A stretch of 64,000 nt of DNA from Halomonas icarae (GTDB lineage: Bacteria; Pseudomonadota; Gammaproteobacteria; Pseudomonadales; Halomonadaceae): contig NZ_WUTS01000001.1 in the NCBI RefSeq assembly GCF_009901955.1, forward strand, positions 3,216,634 through 3,280,633, in the 5' to 3' direction. The notes under the pieces were generated by a model. That model searched no databases. It was given only the letters and a program-made list of their open reading frames with translations, and was not told the origin of the DNA. Below are positions 8,674 to 17,777 of this stretch, piece after piece (the stretch's first letter is position 1; each line of letters starts with the position of its first letter). Both the position numbers and the translations under genes were made by a program.

Positions 8674-9285
8674 GGGGAGTTCTCCTCATCCTCAGGCTGG
8701 TAAGTGATGCACTCACCCACCAGTGTGGCGCAACGACGCCGATGAAGGGTGGGGAGGACTCCATCCCATTGGTTCACTACTGTGCCGCTATCAATCGGCG
8801 TCAGGAGAGTCTCGCGGAGAGTGTTGCACGGCTCAATGACCTGCTCAGAACCCGTGCCCAGGTGGAGATCGAGGAGCAGAACTCCGAGATCCTGCAGAGC
8901 CTCAACGAGCGCACCAGCAGCCAGCTGAAGATACAGAAGGCCGTCGAGGGGCTGTCGATCATCGTCATCAGCTATTACCTCTTCAGCCTGTTCAAGCTGG
9001 GGCTGCAGAGCCTGAATGCCCTTGGCGTGGTCATAGCACCAGGCGTCGCCGCCGCCATCCTGGGCCCCCTGGGGTTGGGGATCATCGGCTTTCTGGCGTG
9101 GAGAATTCAGCGCGTCAGGAATCACTGAAGGCAGACTTGCGGATCCGTTATTGCCAGGATCCGCGGTCATCCTGTGATGGGCATTACACTATACGCCTGC
9201 TCGTCGAGAGCCTTGCGCTCCCGATTCAAGGCCGTGGCGAAGTTCACTGGCTGACTTTAGATCCTCTACCGAGTTACATCTCCAC

Positions 9286-10182
9286 ATGAGCCTTCTCGAT
9301 AAGCGCGCACTCTATCTGTTCGAGGTCGTTAGCTGCGGCGGCATTCGCGCGGCGGCGGAACACCTCGACCTCAGCCCCTCCGTGATCAGCCGCCAGGTGC
9401 GCAACCTCGAGCGCGAGCTGGGCACCGCGCTGCTGGAGCGCCAGGGGCGCAATGTGGTGCCGACAGAGGCCGGACAGCTGGTGGTCGATAGCTTCCTGGA
9501 TCAGCGGCGGCTGCACTCGCAGCTCTGGGATACGCTCTCGCGGCTGCGCAACCTGCAGTCGGGCAAGGTCGTCGTCTCGGTGGGCGACGGTTTCGTCGAC
9601 AGTTTTATCCAGCATGTGATGCGCCGCGTCTCCGAGCAGTACCCCGATGTGCTGGTGGAGATCAAGACGGGTATCTACTACCCACGCGAGCCGCATGAGA
9701 TGGTGGCCAACGACGAGGTCGATATCGCCGTGACCTACGGTTCGATCTCCGACCCACGGCTGGTGATCCACTCCTTCGAACGAGGCCCGCTGTGTGCCCT
9801 GGTAGCGCCCGGCCATCCCCTGGCCGACCGCGACGGGGTAACCCTAGACGAGCTGGCCCACCATAAGCTGATCTTCCTGCCCGATGCCTCGGGCTCCCAG
9901 CGCTTCGTCAACGAGCTGTTTCGGGCCGCCAGGCTGGCGGCGACACCCGTCTATCGCTGCAATCTGCACTCCGTCTCGCGTCGACTGGCCAGCGCGGGAG
10001 TGGGGGTATCCTTCATGACCGCCGCCGCGGCGAGATGCGAAATCGAGGCGGGTCAGCTGCGTGCCATCCCCATTCGTCATCCGATGGCGGAGCACAGCCA
10101 GGGGAATCTGGTACGCAGAGCCGGCAGGCGGTTATCACCGGCTGCCGGCTATCTTTGGAAGCTGATGCTGGGGATGCAGTGA
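9286..10182 (+). CDS. LysR-family transcriptional regulator
   Basis: 298 residues: an N-terminal winged helix-turn-helix (FEVVSCGGIRAAAEHLDLSP, then VISRQVRNLERELGTALLER) followed by a two-lobe effector domain from about residue 90. It converges on the AbgT/M20 operon, with stops 15 bases apart, so it is a plausible regulator of that operon although the operon promoter lies at the far end. The inducer is unknown. Confidence 0.92.
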   Translation: MSLLDKRALYLFEVVSCGGIRAAAEHLDLSPSVISRQVRNLERELGTALLERQGRNVVPTEAGQLVVDSFLDQRRLHSQLWDTLSRLRNLQSGKVVVSVGDGFVDSFIQHVMRRVSEQYPDVLVEIKTGIYYPREPHEMVANDEVDIAVTYGSISDPRLVIHSFERGPLCALVAPGHPLADRDGVTLDELAHHKLIFLPDASGSQRFVNELFRAARLAATPVYRCNLHSVSRRLASAGVGVSFMTAAAARCEIEAGQLRAIPIRHPMAEHSQGNLVRRAGRRLSPAAGYLWKLMLGMQ

Positions 10183-10197
10183 TCAGCTGATCATCAT

Positions 10198-11703
10198 TCA
10201 GCTAGCCATCATGTAGATGCCCGGGCCGATGGGCCAGCCCATGGCCAGCCAGAACATCAGAAATGCCGACCAGGCGATCAGGAAGCCCAACGCCATTGGA
10301 AGCATGGTGGCGATCAGCGTGCCCAGCCCCATGTCCGGTTTATAGCGCTGCATATAGACCAGCGCCACCGAGAAGTAGGGGCTCATCGGCGAGATGATAT
10401 TGGTGCTCGAGTCACCGATACGGAACATGGCCAGAACGAAGGCGGGGTCGAAGTCGATCATCATCAGCATGGGCACGAACACCGGTGCCATCAGCGCCCA
10501 CTGCGCCGACCCGCTGGTCATGAACACGTTCAGCACCGCGCTCATGACGATGAAGGCACCCACCAGCGGCAGACCGGTGAAGCCGGTGCTCTGCAGAATG
10601 TTGGAGCCTTCGATGGCGATGAACTGTCCCAGCTCCGACCAGCGGAAGTAGGCGATGAACTGCGCGATGGCGAAGAACAGCACCAGCGTGGGGGCGAGAT
10701 CGCTGGCCGACTCCGCCATGCGCTGGGGCACGTCGCGGCTGCTGGTGATCTTCCCCAACGTGATGCCGTATACCAGGCCGATCATCACGAAGTAGACGAA
10801 CATCAGCGGCACCAGCGAGCGCAGGAAGGGCGAGGGGATCAGGCCACCCTCCGCGTTGCGCAGCGGCGAGGCCTCGGGCACCACGACCAGCGCCACCAGG
10901 GCGAGATAGACCAGGGTGGCGATCCCGACCCGCTTTAGCCCGCGCTTCTCGGTCGCGGTCAGTTCGGGCGTCTCGACCTCGGTGGTGAAGTCCTTGGCCA
11001 TGGGCAGGGTACGCTGGAGGCGCGGCTCCACCACCTTATCGATCAGCAGCGTGCCTACGGTAGCCAGCACGAATACCGAGCAGGCGACGAAGAAGTAGTT
11101 GTCCACCGGCGAGATATAGGCCTCGGGGTCGACCAGGCGCGCCGCCTCGGTGGTAATCCCGGCGAACAGGGCATCACCCACGGTGATGAACAGGCTGGCA
11201 TCGAACCCGGCGCCGGCGGCCGCATAGGCGGCCGCTGCCCCGGCGATGGGGTGGCGTCCCACCGAGTGATAGACCATGGCCGCCAGCGGAATCAGGATCA
11301 GGTAGTTGGCATCGGAGGCGATGCTGCCACAGATGCCGGCCATGAACACACAGAAGGTCAGCAGCGCAGGTGGCGCCTTGGCCACGCTGACCTGCATCAG
11401 GGTCGACATCAGCCCCACCTTGTCGGCCAGGCCGATGCCGAACATCACCACCAGAATCAGCCCCAGCGGGGGGAAGTTGACGAAGTTACTGACCACGCTG
11501 GTCAGCATGAACTCGATGCCCTCGGCGGAGAGCAGGCTGCGCACATGGACTTCGGCATCGGTCTGCGGGTTGATGGCGGAGACGCCCAGGGATGCCAGCA
11601 GGGCGGAGAGCGCCACCACTACGCCGGCGAGAATTGCGAACAGAATGAACGGGTGCGGCAGCTTGTTCCCTGCGCGCTCGATGGATGAGAGGACGGCTTG
11701 CAT
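10198..11703 (-). CDS. AbgT-family transporter
   Basis: Inner-membrane transporter of 501 residues related to E. coli AbgT (p-aminobenzoyl-glutamate uptake). It opens with the family pattern ERAGNKLPHPFILFAILAG and contains GSIASDANYLILIPLAAMVY and SAQWALMAPVFVPMLM. About 12 hydrophobic helices are present. The hydrolase gene directly upstream on the same strand (11749-12903, 45-base gap) suggests import of an N-acylated amino acid or aminobenzoyl-glutamate followed by hydrolysis. Some relatives export sulfonamides, so direction and substrate are open. Confidence 0.92.
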   Translation of the reverse strand: MQAVLSSIERAGNKLPHPFILFAILAGVVVALSALLASLGVSAINPQTDAEVHVRSLLSAEGIEFMLTSVVSNFVNFPPLGLILVVMFGIGLADKVGLMSTLMQVSVAKAPPALLTFCVFMAGICGSIASDANYLILIPLAAMVYHSVGRHPIAGAAAAYAAAGAGFDASLFITVGDALFAGITTEAARLVDPEAYISPVDNYFFVACSVFVLATVGTLLIDKVVEPRLQRTLPMAKDFTTEVETPELTATEKRGLKRVGIATLVYLALVALVVVPEASPLRNAEGGLIPSPFLRSLVPLMFVYFVMIGLVYGITLGKITSSRDVPQRMAESASDLAPTLVLFFAIAQFIAYFRWSELGQFIAIEGSNILQSTGFTGLPLVGAFIVMSAVLNVFMTSGSAQWALMAPVFVPMLMMIDFDPAFVLAMFRIGDSSTNIISPMSPYFSVALVYMQRYKPDMGLGTLIATMLPMALGFLIAWSAFLMFWLAMGWPIGPGIYMMAS

Positions 11704-11748
11704 CTTGGGTGACCTTGTTATGACGGTGTTTTTTTGGTTCTCGGGAGC

Positions 11749-12903
11749 TCAGTCCCGCGACATGAGGCCCTGGGCCAACGCGACGAACATGCCGCCGGCC
11801 ACCGGCAGGATGTTGTCGTTGAAGTCGTAGTGCTCGTTATGCAGATAGGCGCTGTCGCCATTGCCGACGAAGAAGAAGCAGCCAGGTACCTCCTGCAGAT
11901 AGAACGAGAAGTCCTCTGCGCCCATGGTCGGCATGTAGTCCAGCCGCTGGATATCACGGCTGACACCGTGCGCCTTGGCCAGTGACAGAACACGTTCGGC
12001 CCATTCGGCATCGTTAACCAGCGGCGGCACCTGATGCTCGTGCTCCAGCTGGAAGGTAGCGCCATGCGCGGCACACACACCGCTGACGACTCGCTCGAGC
12101 CGACCCGCCAGCGCATCACGCGAGGATGGTCGGTCACTGCGAATATTGACGACCAGCTCGGCCTGACCGGGAATCACGTTGGCGGCGTCGCCGGCATGGA
12201 AGGCGGCGACCGTGATCACCCCGGCCTCGAGGGGAGACTTTTGGCGACCGACCAGCCCCTGAAGCTGCTGCACCAGCGAGGCACCGATATAGATGGGGTC
12301 AACCGCCAGATGCGGCATCGCCGCGTGGCCTGAACGGCCGTCGATGGTCACCCGGTAGGTATCGTTGCCGCCCATGGCGGGTCCGGGTTTGACGAACAGC
12401 TGGCCCTCGTCGAATCCCGGTCGATTGTGATAGCCGAAGATCGCCGAGACCCTCGGGTTATCCAGCACGCCGGCCTCGACCATTCGAGCGGCACCGTTGC
12501 CACCCTCTTCCGCCGGCTGGAACAGCAGTTTCAGGTGGCCGCACAGCTCGTCCTGCCGCGTGATGATGGCTTCGGCAGCCAGCAGCAGGCTGGCGGTGTG
12601 GCCGTCGTGGCCGCAGGCGTGCATCAGCCCGTCGTGGCTCGAGCGATGCTCGAAGTCGTTGGCTTCGTGGATCGGCAGTGCATCCATGTCGGCACGAAAG
12701 GCGATGACCGGGCCATCGCGGCCGGTGTCCAGCTCCGCCATCACGCCGGTGGTGGCGATGCCCTCGGTCACCCGGTAGCCAAGTTCGCGAAGACGCTTGG
12801 CGACGACGCTGGCCGTCGCGGTCTCTTCGAACTTCAGCTCGGGGTGACGATGAAAATGGCGGCGCAAGCGGATGGCTTCCTGCACCTGTGCGTCGTCAAA
12901 CAT
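11749..12903 (-). CDS. M20-family amidohydrolase (aminoacylase/hippurate hydrolase type)
   Basis: 384-residue zinc or manganese amidohydrolase. Metal-ligand motifs are visible: ACGHDGHTASLL (His and Asp) and LLFQPAEEGGNGA (Glu-Glu pair), with GYHNRPGF and MGAEDFSFY further on. A dimerisation domain is inserted in the middle (DGRSGHAAMPHLAVDP). It cleaves amide bonds of N-acyl or N-aroyl amino acids. First gene of the operon with the AbgT transporter. GGAG precedes ATG 12903 at normal spacing. Confidence 0.93.
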   Translation of the reverse strand: MFDDAQVQEAIRLRRHFHRHPELKFEETATASVVAKRLRELGYRVTEGIATTGVMAELDTGRDGPVIAFRADMDALPIHEANDFEHRSSHDGLMHACGHDGHTASLLLAAEAIITRQDELCGHLKLLFQPAEEGGNGAARMVEAGVLDNPRVSAIFGYHNRPGFDEGQLFVKPGPAMGGNDTYRVTIDGRSGHAAMPHLAVDPIYIGASLVQQLQGLVGRQKSPLEAGVITVAAFHAGDAANVIPGQAELVVNIRSDRPSSRDALAGRLERVVSGVCAAHGATFQLEHEHQVPPLVNDAEWAERVLSLAKAHGVSRDIQRLDYMPTMGAEDFSFYLQEVPGCFFFVGNGDSAYLHNEHYDFNDNILPVAGGMFVALAQGLMSRD

Positions 12904-12978
12904 TGAATCTCCTTGAAACGGGCTTCCTGGCGGTGCATCACGCTATGCGAACCGGGGTTTCGAAAGGAGAGGCAAGCC

Positions 12979-13015
12979 GGTCCGCTTTGTTGCTGTATAG
13001 GCAACAAAGCGGACC
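12979..13015. promoter_or_regulatory. 15-bp perfect inverted repeat upstream of the M20/AbgT operon
   Basis: GGTCCGCTTTGTTGC (12979-12993), a 7-base loop, then its exact reverse complement (13001-13015), followed by GTTTT on the plus strand. It lies 76 bases upstream of the M20 hydrolase start and 62 bases beyond the histidine kinase stop. It could be an operator or the kinase operon's terminator, but for minus-strand RNA no U-run follows the stem, which argues against a terminator. Confidence 0.6.
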
Positions 13016-13076
13016 GTTTTAGACGTTAGTCGTAAGCCAGGTAACGATATGGTGAAGCGTGGCGAAGAGAGACCGC

Positions 13077-14462
13077 CTAGGCGGATATCGCCCCCTCGCT
13101 TACTCGCGGCAGCGAAAGGGTGAAGGTGGTGCCACGCTCGGCGTGGCTCTCCACGAACACCTCGCCGCCATGCCACTCAACGATCGAGCGCACGATGGCC
13201 AACCCCAATCCCCCCGAGTCGGCCGAGCCGGTGCGGGCGGGATCGCAGCGATAGAAGCGCTCGAAGATCCGCGTCAGGTCGTCGGGAGCGATGGCCTCGC
13301 CCTGGTTATGCACCCGCAGCTCGACCCGGTCCGCCAGGCAGACGCTGCTGATCCGGATCGGCGTGCCACTGCGACCATGGCGCAGGGCATTGGCCATCAG
13401 GTTGGCCAGCGCCCGGCGCAGCAGCTCGCAGTTAGCCATCACGGTGCCATCGACGCACTGCTCGAGCACGCGTCCATCCTCTTCCGCCATGCCCTCGAAA
13501 TACTCGCAGAGCTGTTCGACCAGCCGGTGCAGATCAACGGTCTGCCTGGGAAGCTTCTTGGCCGGGTTCTCGGTGCGCGACAGCAGCAGCATGCTGTCGA
13601 TCATCCGCGATAACCGCTCGTACTCCTCGATGTTGGACTCCAGCACCCGCCGATACTCCTCGGCGCTGCGCTCTCGGCGCAGGGTATGCTGATTCTGCCC
13701 CAGCAGGTTGGTAAGGGGCGTGCGCATCTCGTGGGCCAGGTCGGCGGAGTAGCGCGACAGCTGAGAGAAGCCCTCCTCCAGGCGGCCCAGCATTCGGTTC
13801 AGGCCGCGACTCAGGACGGCGATCTCCTCGGCCTCACCGTCGACGCGCAGACGGTGATCCAGACGATGCACATCGATGCGGCCGACCTGTTTCGCCAGGC
13901 GACGCAACGGGCGCAGCCCCCGTCGGCTGACCCCCCAGCCCAGCAGACAGGCGAACAGCGCGCCGCCCGCCAGAGCCAGCCATATCCGCAGTCGATAGGC
14001 TGCCAGCATCTGTTGACGCTCATCGAGCCGCTTTCCGGCCACCAGCGTCAACGAGCGCCCCTCCTGCTCGAAGGTCTGCCACGCCAGCCGCGCTGGGGCC
14101 GTCGTGGTGACATTGCCGAGGCGCACCTCGTCACTCTCCGGCAGCGCGGGAACCGGCAAGTGGCCAGGGTTGACCTCTATCAGCACCTCGCCCCGGTCAT
14201 CCAGGACCCATAGCAGGCTGTCGCGATTGCCCAGCATATTGGCGTAGAGCTGAGGGCGACGACGCAGGGCGGCGACGCTTTCGCCACCGTCGAGCAGCGC
14301 CTGCATCCGCTCCAGACGGCCGCGCAACATCTGATCGTCACGCCAGATGATTTCGCGGCTCAGCGAGTGGTAGAGATAGGCCCCGACGCTGCCCAGCAGC
14401 ACTACACTGACCAGGGCAAACAGCAGCGACAGCCGCCCGGCCAGGGAGCGAAACAGCACCAT
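13077..14462 (-). CDS. Sensor histidine kinase, heavy-metal/oxidant (CusS/HprS) type
   Basis: 461-residue membrane kinase. A first transmembrane segment ([20 protein letters not shown]) leads into a periplasmic sensor of about 140 residues and a second segment near residue 165. HAMP follows, then a HisKA box with [16 protein letters not shown] and a HATPase with [12 protein letters not shown] and [17 protein letters not shown]. The start overlaps the regulator stop as TGATG. Placement next to msrPQ resembles E. coli hprRS-msrPQ, where the pair senses hypochlorous acid or copper. Confidence 0.93.
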   Translation of the reverse strand: MVLFRSLAGRLSLLFALVSVVLLGSVGAYLYHSLSREIIWRDDQMLRGRLERMQALLDGGESVAALRRRPQLYANMLGNRDSLLWVLDDRGEVLIEVNPGHLPVPALPESDEVRLGNVTTTAPARLAWQTFEQEGRSLTLVAGKRLDERQQMLAAYRLRIWLALAGGALFACLLGWGVSRRGLRPLRRLAKQVGRIDVHRLDHRLRVDGEAEEIAVLSRGLNRMLGRLEEGFSQLSRYSADLAHEMRTPLTNLLGQNQHTLRRERSAEEYRRVLESNIEEYERLSRMIDSMLLLSRTENPAKKLPRQTVDLHRLVEQLCEYFEGMAEEDGRVLEQCVDGTVMANCELLRRALANLMANALRHGRSGTPIRISSVCLADRVELRVHNQGEAIAPDDLTRIFERFYRCDPARTGSADSGGLGLAIVRSIVEWHGGEVFVESHAERGTTFTLSLPRVSEGAISA

Positions 14463-15130
14463 CAGGCGCGCTCCTCCAGCACATAGCCCATGCCACGTTC
14501 GGTATGGATCAACTTGAGGGGGTAGGGATCATCTACCTTGGCACGCAGTCGGCGTATCGCCACCTCCACCACATTGGTGTCGCTATCGAAGTTCATCTGC
14601 CATACCCGCGAGGCGATATAGGTTCGAGACAGCACCTCCCCCTGCCGCTCGAGAAACAGCTCCAACAGTGCGAACTCCTTGTTGGTCAATGCAATACGCT
14701 CTCCCTGACGGGTCACCCGTCGGCGCAGCACATCCATCTCCAGATCGGCCACGCGAAAGTGTTCGCTCTCACGCGGCGGACCGCGGCGCAGCAAGGTCCG
14801 AACCCGCGCCAGCAGTTCTATGAAGGAGAAAGGCTTGACCAGATAGTCGTCGGCGCCGAGCTCCAGCCCCTTGACGCGATACTCCACCGCGTCGCGTGCG
14901 GTCAGGAACAGCACTGGCACCTGGCTGCGGCGACGAATCAGCTGCAGCAGCTGCCAGCCATCCAGCCCCGGTAGCATGACGTCGAGGATGATCAGGTCGA
15001 ACTCCTCCTCGAATAGATGCTCGGCCTCGAAGCCATCTCGCGCCACTTCCACGCGATACCCAGACTCGCCGAGCCCCTTGCACAGATAGTCGGCGGTCTT
15101 GCGCTCGTCTTCCACCACCAGAATTCGCAT
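14462..15130 (-). CDS. OmpR-family response regulator (CusR/HprR type)
   Basis: 222-residue two-component regulator. Receiver domain [16 protein letters not shown] with phospho-acceptor D50 ([10 protein letters not shown]) and the conserved Lys in [10 protein letters not shown], then a winged-helix DNA-binding domain ending [13 protein letters not shown] / [15 protein letters not shown] 15130 is chosen over the longer frame because it is the canonical start and GGAGG lies just upstream. It forms an operon with the kinase and is divergent from msrP, with a candidate operator between them (15182-15199). Confidence 0.95.
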   Translation of the reverse strand: MRILVVEDERKTADYLCKGLGESGYRVEVARDGFEAEHLFEEEFDLIILDVMLPGLDGWQLLQLIRRRSQVPVLFLTARDAVEYRVKGLELGADDYLVKPFSFIELLARVRTLLRRGPPRESEHFRVADLEMDVLRRRVTRQGERIALTNKEFALLELFLERQGEVLSRTYIASRVWQMNFDSDTNVVEVAIRRLRAKVDDPYPLKLIHTERGMGYVLEERA

Positions 15131-15181
15131 GCCACCCTCCGTGAAATCGACACAGGGTAGCCGACCCCGGCCCCCGGCGCC

Positions 15182-15199
15182 CATTACAAAGCTGTCATC
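15182..15199. promoter_or_regulatory. Candidate HprR/CusR-type operator
   Basis: CATTACAAAGCTGTCATC is a near palindrome in the 164-base gap between the response regulator and msrP. From memory, the E. coli HprR box is CATTACAAAATTGTAATG and the CusR box has TGACAA-NN-TTGTCA; this site agrees at most positions. It could serve both divergent promoters. Confidence 0.5.
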
Positions 15200-15294
15200 T
15201 TGCCGTCAGGTGATTGACGGTACCCACATGTCACGATAGTGATTCGCCAAGCCGGCACGTCGCCGCGTCAATATCCACTCCGTGGAGACATCCT

Positions 15295-16311
15295 ATGCTG
15301 ATCAAGATCGCCAAACCGCATGATCTGCGCGACTCCGATGTGACACCGGAGTCCGTCTATCTCTCCCGTCGCCGTTTCATGGGGGGCATGGCGGGACTGG
15401 GGGCGGGGCTTGCCCTTGGCGGCCCGGCCCACGCCGATGCCAATTATGCGGATGTACCCGAGGGTAACGGGCCGGCCTGGTTGAAGAAGAAGATCGACGA
15501 TACTCACTGGAAAGCGGTTACCCCCGCCAACCCCGAGAAGGACACGCTGGCCCCCTTCGACGATGCCAGCGGTTACAACAACTTCTACGAGTTTGGTTCC
15601 GGCAAGGCCGACCCCGCGCGCCGGGCGGGCAGCCTGAAGACCCAGCCGTGGAGCGTGGTGATCGATGGCGAGGTCAACAACGGCGGCCGCTTCGCCCTGG
15701 AGGATCTTGCCAGCCCCTCGCGTTTCGAGGAACGCATCTACCGCCTGCGCTGCGTCGAGGCCTGGTCGATGGTGATTCCCTGGCTAGGCATCCCCCTCGC
15801 CGAGGTGATCAGGCGCGCGGAACCCACCAGCAGAGCCAGATATGTGCGCTTCGAGACCCTGGTCGACCCCGAACAGATGCCGGGGCAGCGCTCCGCGTTC
15901 TCGCTGATCGACTGGCCCTACGTGGAGGGGCTGCGCCTCGACGAGGCCATGCACCCGCTCACCCTGCTCGCCCTGGGCATGTACGGCCGCGAGCTGCCCA
16001 ATCAGAACGGCGCCCCCTTGCGCCTGGTGGTGCCTTGGAAGTACGGCTTCAAGAGCATCAAGTCGATCGTGCGCATCTCGCTGGTGGAGGAGCAGCCGCT
16101 CAACACCTGGCAGCAGATCGCCCCGGAGGAGTATGGCTTCTACGCCAACGTCAACCCCCGGGTCGATCACCCCCGCTGGAGCCAGGCCACCGAGCGCCGG
16201 CTGCCCAATAGCCTGTTCAGCCCCAACACCATCGATACCCTGATGTTCAACGGCTATGCCGACGAGGTGGCCGAGCTATACGCGGGGTTGGATCTGCGGA
16301 CGCACTATTGA
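15295..16311 (+). CDS. msrP: Protein-methionine-sulfoxide reductase, catalytic subunit MsrP
   Basis: Periplasmic molybdoenzyme that repairs oxidised methionine in envelope proteins. The protein begins with a Tat signal ([20 protein letters not shown], residues 24-43). C153 in [10 protein letters not shown] is the molybdenum ligand. [32 protein letters not shown] and [12 protein letters not shown] are MsrP signatures. ATG 15295 gives the family start ([16 protein letters not shown]); the open frame continues upstream only by chance. 338 residues. Followed by msrQ with overlapping stop and start. Confidence 0.96.
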   Translation: MLIKIAKPHDLRDSDVTPESVYLSRRRFMGGMAGLGAGLALGGPAHADANYADVPEGNGPAWLKKKIDDTHWKAVTPANPEKDTLAPFDDASGYNNFYEFGSGKADPARRAGSLKTQPWSVVIDGEVNNGGRFALEDLASPSRFEERIYRLRCVEAWSMVIPWLGIPLAEVIRRAEPTSRARYVRFETLVDPEQMPGQRSAFSLIDWPYVEGLRLDEAMHPLTLLALGMYGRELPNQNGAPLRLVVPWKYGFKSIKSIVRISLVEEQPLNTWQQIAPEEYGFYANVNPRVDHPRWSQATERRLPNSLFSPNTIDTLMFNGYADEVAELYAGLDLRTHY

Positions 16312-16952
16312 TGGCCATCTCGAACCGCCTGATGGCCATTCCGAATCGCTGGCAGCTCTGGCGCCTGGGGGTATTTCTGGCGGCCCTGGCCCCACTGGTG
16401 ATCTGGGGCTGGCAGGTGGCCAGTAACGCCGCCGGCCCCGAGCCAGGCCGCTACCTGCTGCTGAATCTCGGTCTCGGCGCGCTGTGGATGCTGCTGCTCA
16501 CCCTGAGCCTGACGCCACTCACCAAGCTCATCCGCTGGAAGGGCTTCGCGCTGATCCGCCGTCAGTTGGGCCTCTGGACGCTGGCCTACGCCACCCTGCA
16601 CCTGCTCAGCTACGCCCTGTTCATCCTGGGGCTCGACTGGGGCATGCTGGGCAGCGAAGTGGTCAAGCGCCCCTATATCATCGTCGGCATGCTGGCCCTG
16701 ATCGGTCTCGTCGCGCTGGGCGTGACCTCGAACCGCTGGTCGATGCGTCGGCTCGGCAAGCGCTGGAAGTCGCTGCACAAGCTCTCCTACTCCATCCTGG
16801 GCCTGGTCCTGCTGCACTTCTTCTGGGTCGTGCGCGCCGACCTCAGGGAGTGGGCGGCCTATGCCGTAGCAGCCGCGCTGATCATGGCGACCCGCCTGCC
16901 GCCGGTGGCCCGTAAGCTGCCCAGGCTGCGCCAGCGGCTCGCCCGCGCCTGA
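16311..16952 (+). CDS. msrQ: Heme-containing membrane subunit MsrQ
   Basis: Inner-membrane b-heme protein of about 213 residues that passes electrons from the quinone pool or flavin reductase to MsrP. Six hydrophobic helices with histidines at helix ends: YATLHLLSYALF, SLHKLSYSIL and VLLHFFWV are the usual MsrQ heme-binding positions. ATG 16311 overlaps the msrP stop as TGATG; a TTG at 16308 is also in frame. The product ends just before a terminator. Confidence 0.95.
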   Translation: MAISNRLMAIPNRWQLWRLGVFLAALAPLVIWGWQVASNAAGPEPGRYLLLNLGLGALWMLLLTLSLTPLTKLIRWKGFALIRRQLGLWTLAYATLHLLSYALFILGLDWGMLGSEVVKRPYIIVGMLALIGLVALGVTSNRWSMRRLGKRWKSLHKLSYSILGLVLLHFFWVVRADLREWAAYAVAAALIMATRLPPVARKLPRLRQRLARA

Positions 16953-16959
16953 CACCATC

Positions 16960-16987
16960 GGCGCCCCGCCATCACTGGGGCGCCTTT
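16960..16987. terminator. Terminator between msrQ and the dipeptidase gene
   Basis: GGCGCCCC, a 9-base loop, GGGGCGCC, then TTTC on the plus strand. An 8-bp GC-rich stem placed between convergent genes; it would end msrPQ and possibly the opposing operon. Confidence 0.65.
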
Positions 16988-17014
16988 CAGGCGCTCGTGA
17001 CTCCAGCTCGTTCC

Positions 17015-17773
17015 TTATAGCTGCTTCTTCCAGCGACTCTCGACCGTCTCGAGTTCGGCGGGACCGTAGATCGCCCTGTCATGCTGGCCGTAATGGGCCC
17101 AGAGCTGGTCGCCGGCGTCGAAGTGCCACCATTCGCTGGGCAGGTTGGTGAAACCGGCCTTGCGCATCATCGTGAAGAGCAGCCGGCGATTGGCACGCAC
17201 CCGACGCTGCCGCTCCGTCGGTTTTTCCAGGGCCTCGTAGTAGGCGGTATGCGAGGCCGGTACGGCCTCATCGAAGAGCGTGCCCATATCGAGGGGCAGC
17301 CCGTCGCCATCGCTCAGGGTGACATCCACCGCCCCACCGGTCAGATGCGGGCTGGGCGCTGCTGGGTCATCGCTGGGCACCGAGACGAACTCCCGGGTGC
17401 GGGTGAGAAGCTCCCCTTCTGAGAGCTCGGGATGATGCCCACGAATCGCCTCCTGCAGGGTATCGAAGAGATACTGCTGAACCCGCCATGGCCGCCAGCC
17501 ATCCAGGATGATCAGCCCCATGCCCTCCGGCAGGGCTCGCGCCACCTCGAGCAGGCGCCGATATACCCCTTCTCGTACGTAGCACTCATCGATCGCGCCC
17601 GGCAGGCCCTGCTTGGCATATACCGGGAAGACCTTGATCGGGGCCGGTGCCAGGCTGAGCGGGATCAACGGCTCGTCGCTCCCCGCGATGGGTATCCGGC
17701 TCAGCACCGGCCAGTCGGGGCCGGGCGCCTCGGGGATCGGTACCGCGGTCAGCCGTGAGAGGGAGTCGGTCAT
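17015..17773 (-). CDS. D-alanyl-D-alanine dipeptidase (M15D, VanX/DdpX type)
   Basis: 252-residue zinc dipeptidase. The active-site motifs are intact: SPHLTGGAVD (H143, D150) and SEWWHFD (E214, H217), with the DGWRPW motif at 91-96 holding the transition-state arginine. No signal peptide, so it is cytoplasmic. ATG 17773 starts 4 bases after the TRAP large-permease stop; an upstream TTG is less likely. Being last in a DctP-DctQ-DctM operon suggests it cleaves the dipeptide, or a related compound, brought in by that transporter. No vanH/vanA genes are present, so a resistance role is unlikely. Confidence 0.93.
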   Translation of the reverse strand: MTDSLSRLTAVPIPEAPGPDWPVLSRIPIAGSDEPLIPLSLAPAPIKVFPVYAKQGLPGAIDECYVREGVYRRLLEVARALPEGMGLIILDGWRPWRVQQYLFDTLQEAIRGHHPELSEGELLTRTREFVSVPSDDPAAPSPHLTGGAVDVTLSDGDGLPLDMGTLFDEAVPASHTAYYEALEKPTERQRRVRANRRLLFTMMRKAGFTNLPSEWWHFDAGDQLWAHYGQHDRAIYGPAELETVESRWKKQL

Positions 17774-17777
17774 GGCA

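Larger units (their letters stand above)
7365..8771 (-). mobile_element. IS110-family element, IS1111 group
   Basis: A 1407-bp insertion carrying one transposase gene. ATGGAGTCCTCCCC at 7368-7381 and its exact reverse complement at 8751-8764 form 14-bp inverted repeats. They lie 3 bp from the 3' end and 7 bp from the 5' end of the element (relative to the transposase), the subterminal layout I recall for the IS1111 group. The ends were placed by restoring the interrupted DUF3422 reading frame. No target duplication is needed, as is usual in this family. Confidence 0.88.
6489..9128 (+). pseudogene. DUF3422 membrane protein gene split by an insertion sequence
   Basis: Two halves of one DUF3422 gene flank the insertion sequence at 7365-8771. 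The 5' part runs 6489-7364 (MHPQRARLHNELHAQPS to LRRFRPT). The 3' part runs 8772-9128 (VHYCAAINRRQESLAES to the stop) and holds the C-terminal EGLSIIVISYYLF hydrophobic segments. Joining codon 7362-7364 to codon 8772-8774 restores a continuous frame of about 410 codons, close to the usual size of the family. ATG 6489 is chosen because MHPxRxxLHNELHA is the normal DUF3422 start; the frame is open back to 6357. The product is a predicted membrane-anchored protein of unknown function. Confidence 0.88.

Noticed and set aside
9139-9164. Hairpin GCGGATCC-N10-GGATCCGC after the DUF3422 gene as a terminator
   Set aside because: No T-run on either strand; left as an unassigned stem-loop.
17015-17773. 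Vancomycin-resistance gene
   Set aside because: The dipeptidase is VanX-like, but no vanH, vanA or vanS/R accompanies it and the host is Gram-negative; a catabolic role in the TRAP operon is simpler.
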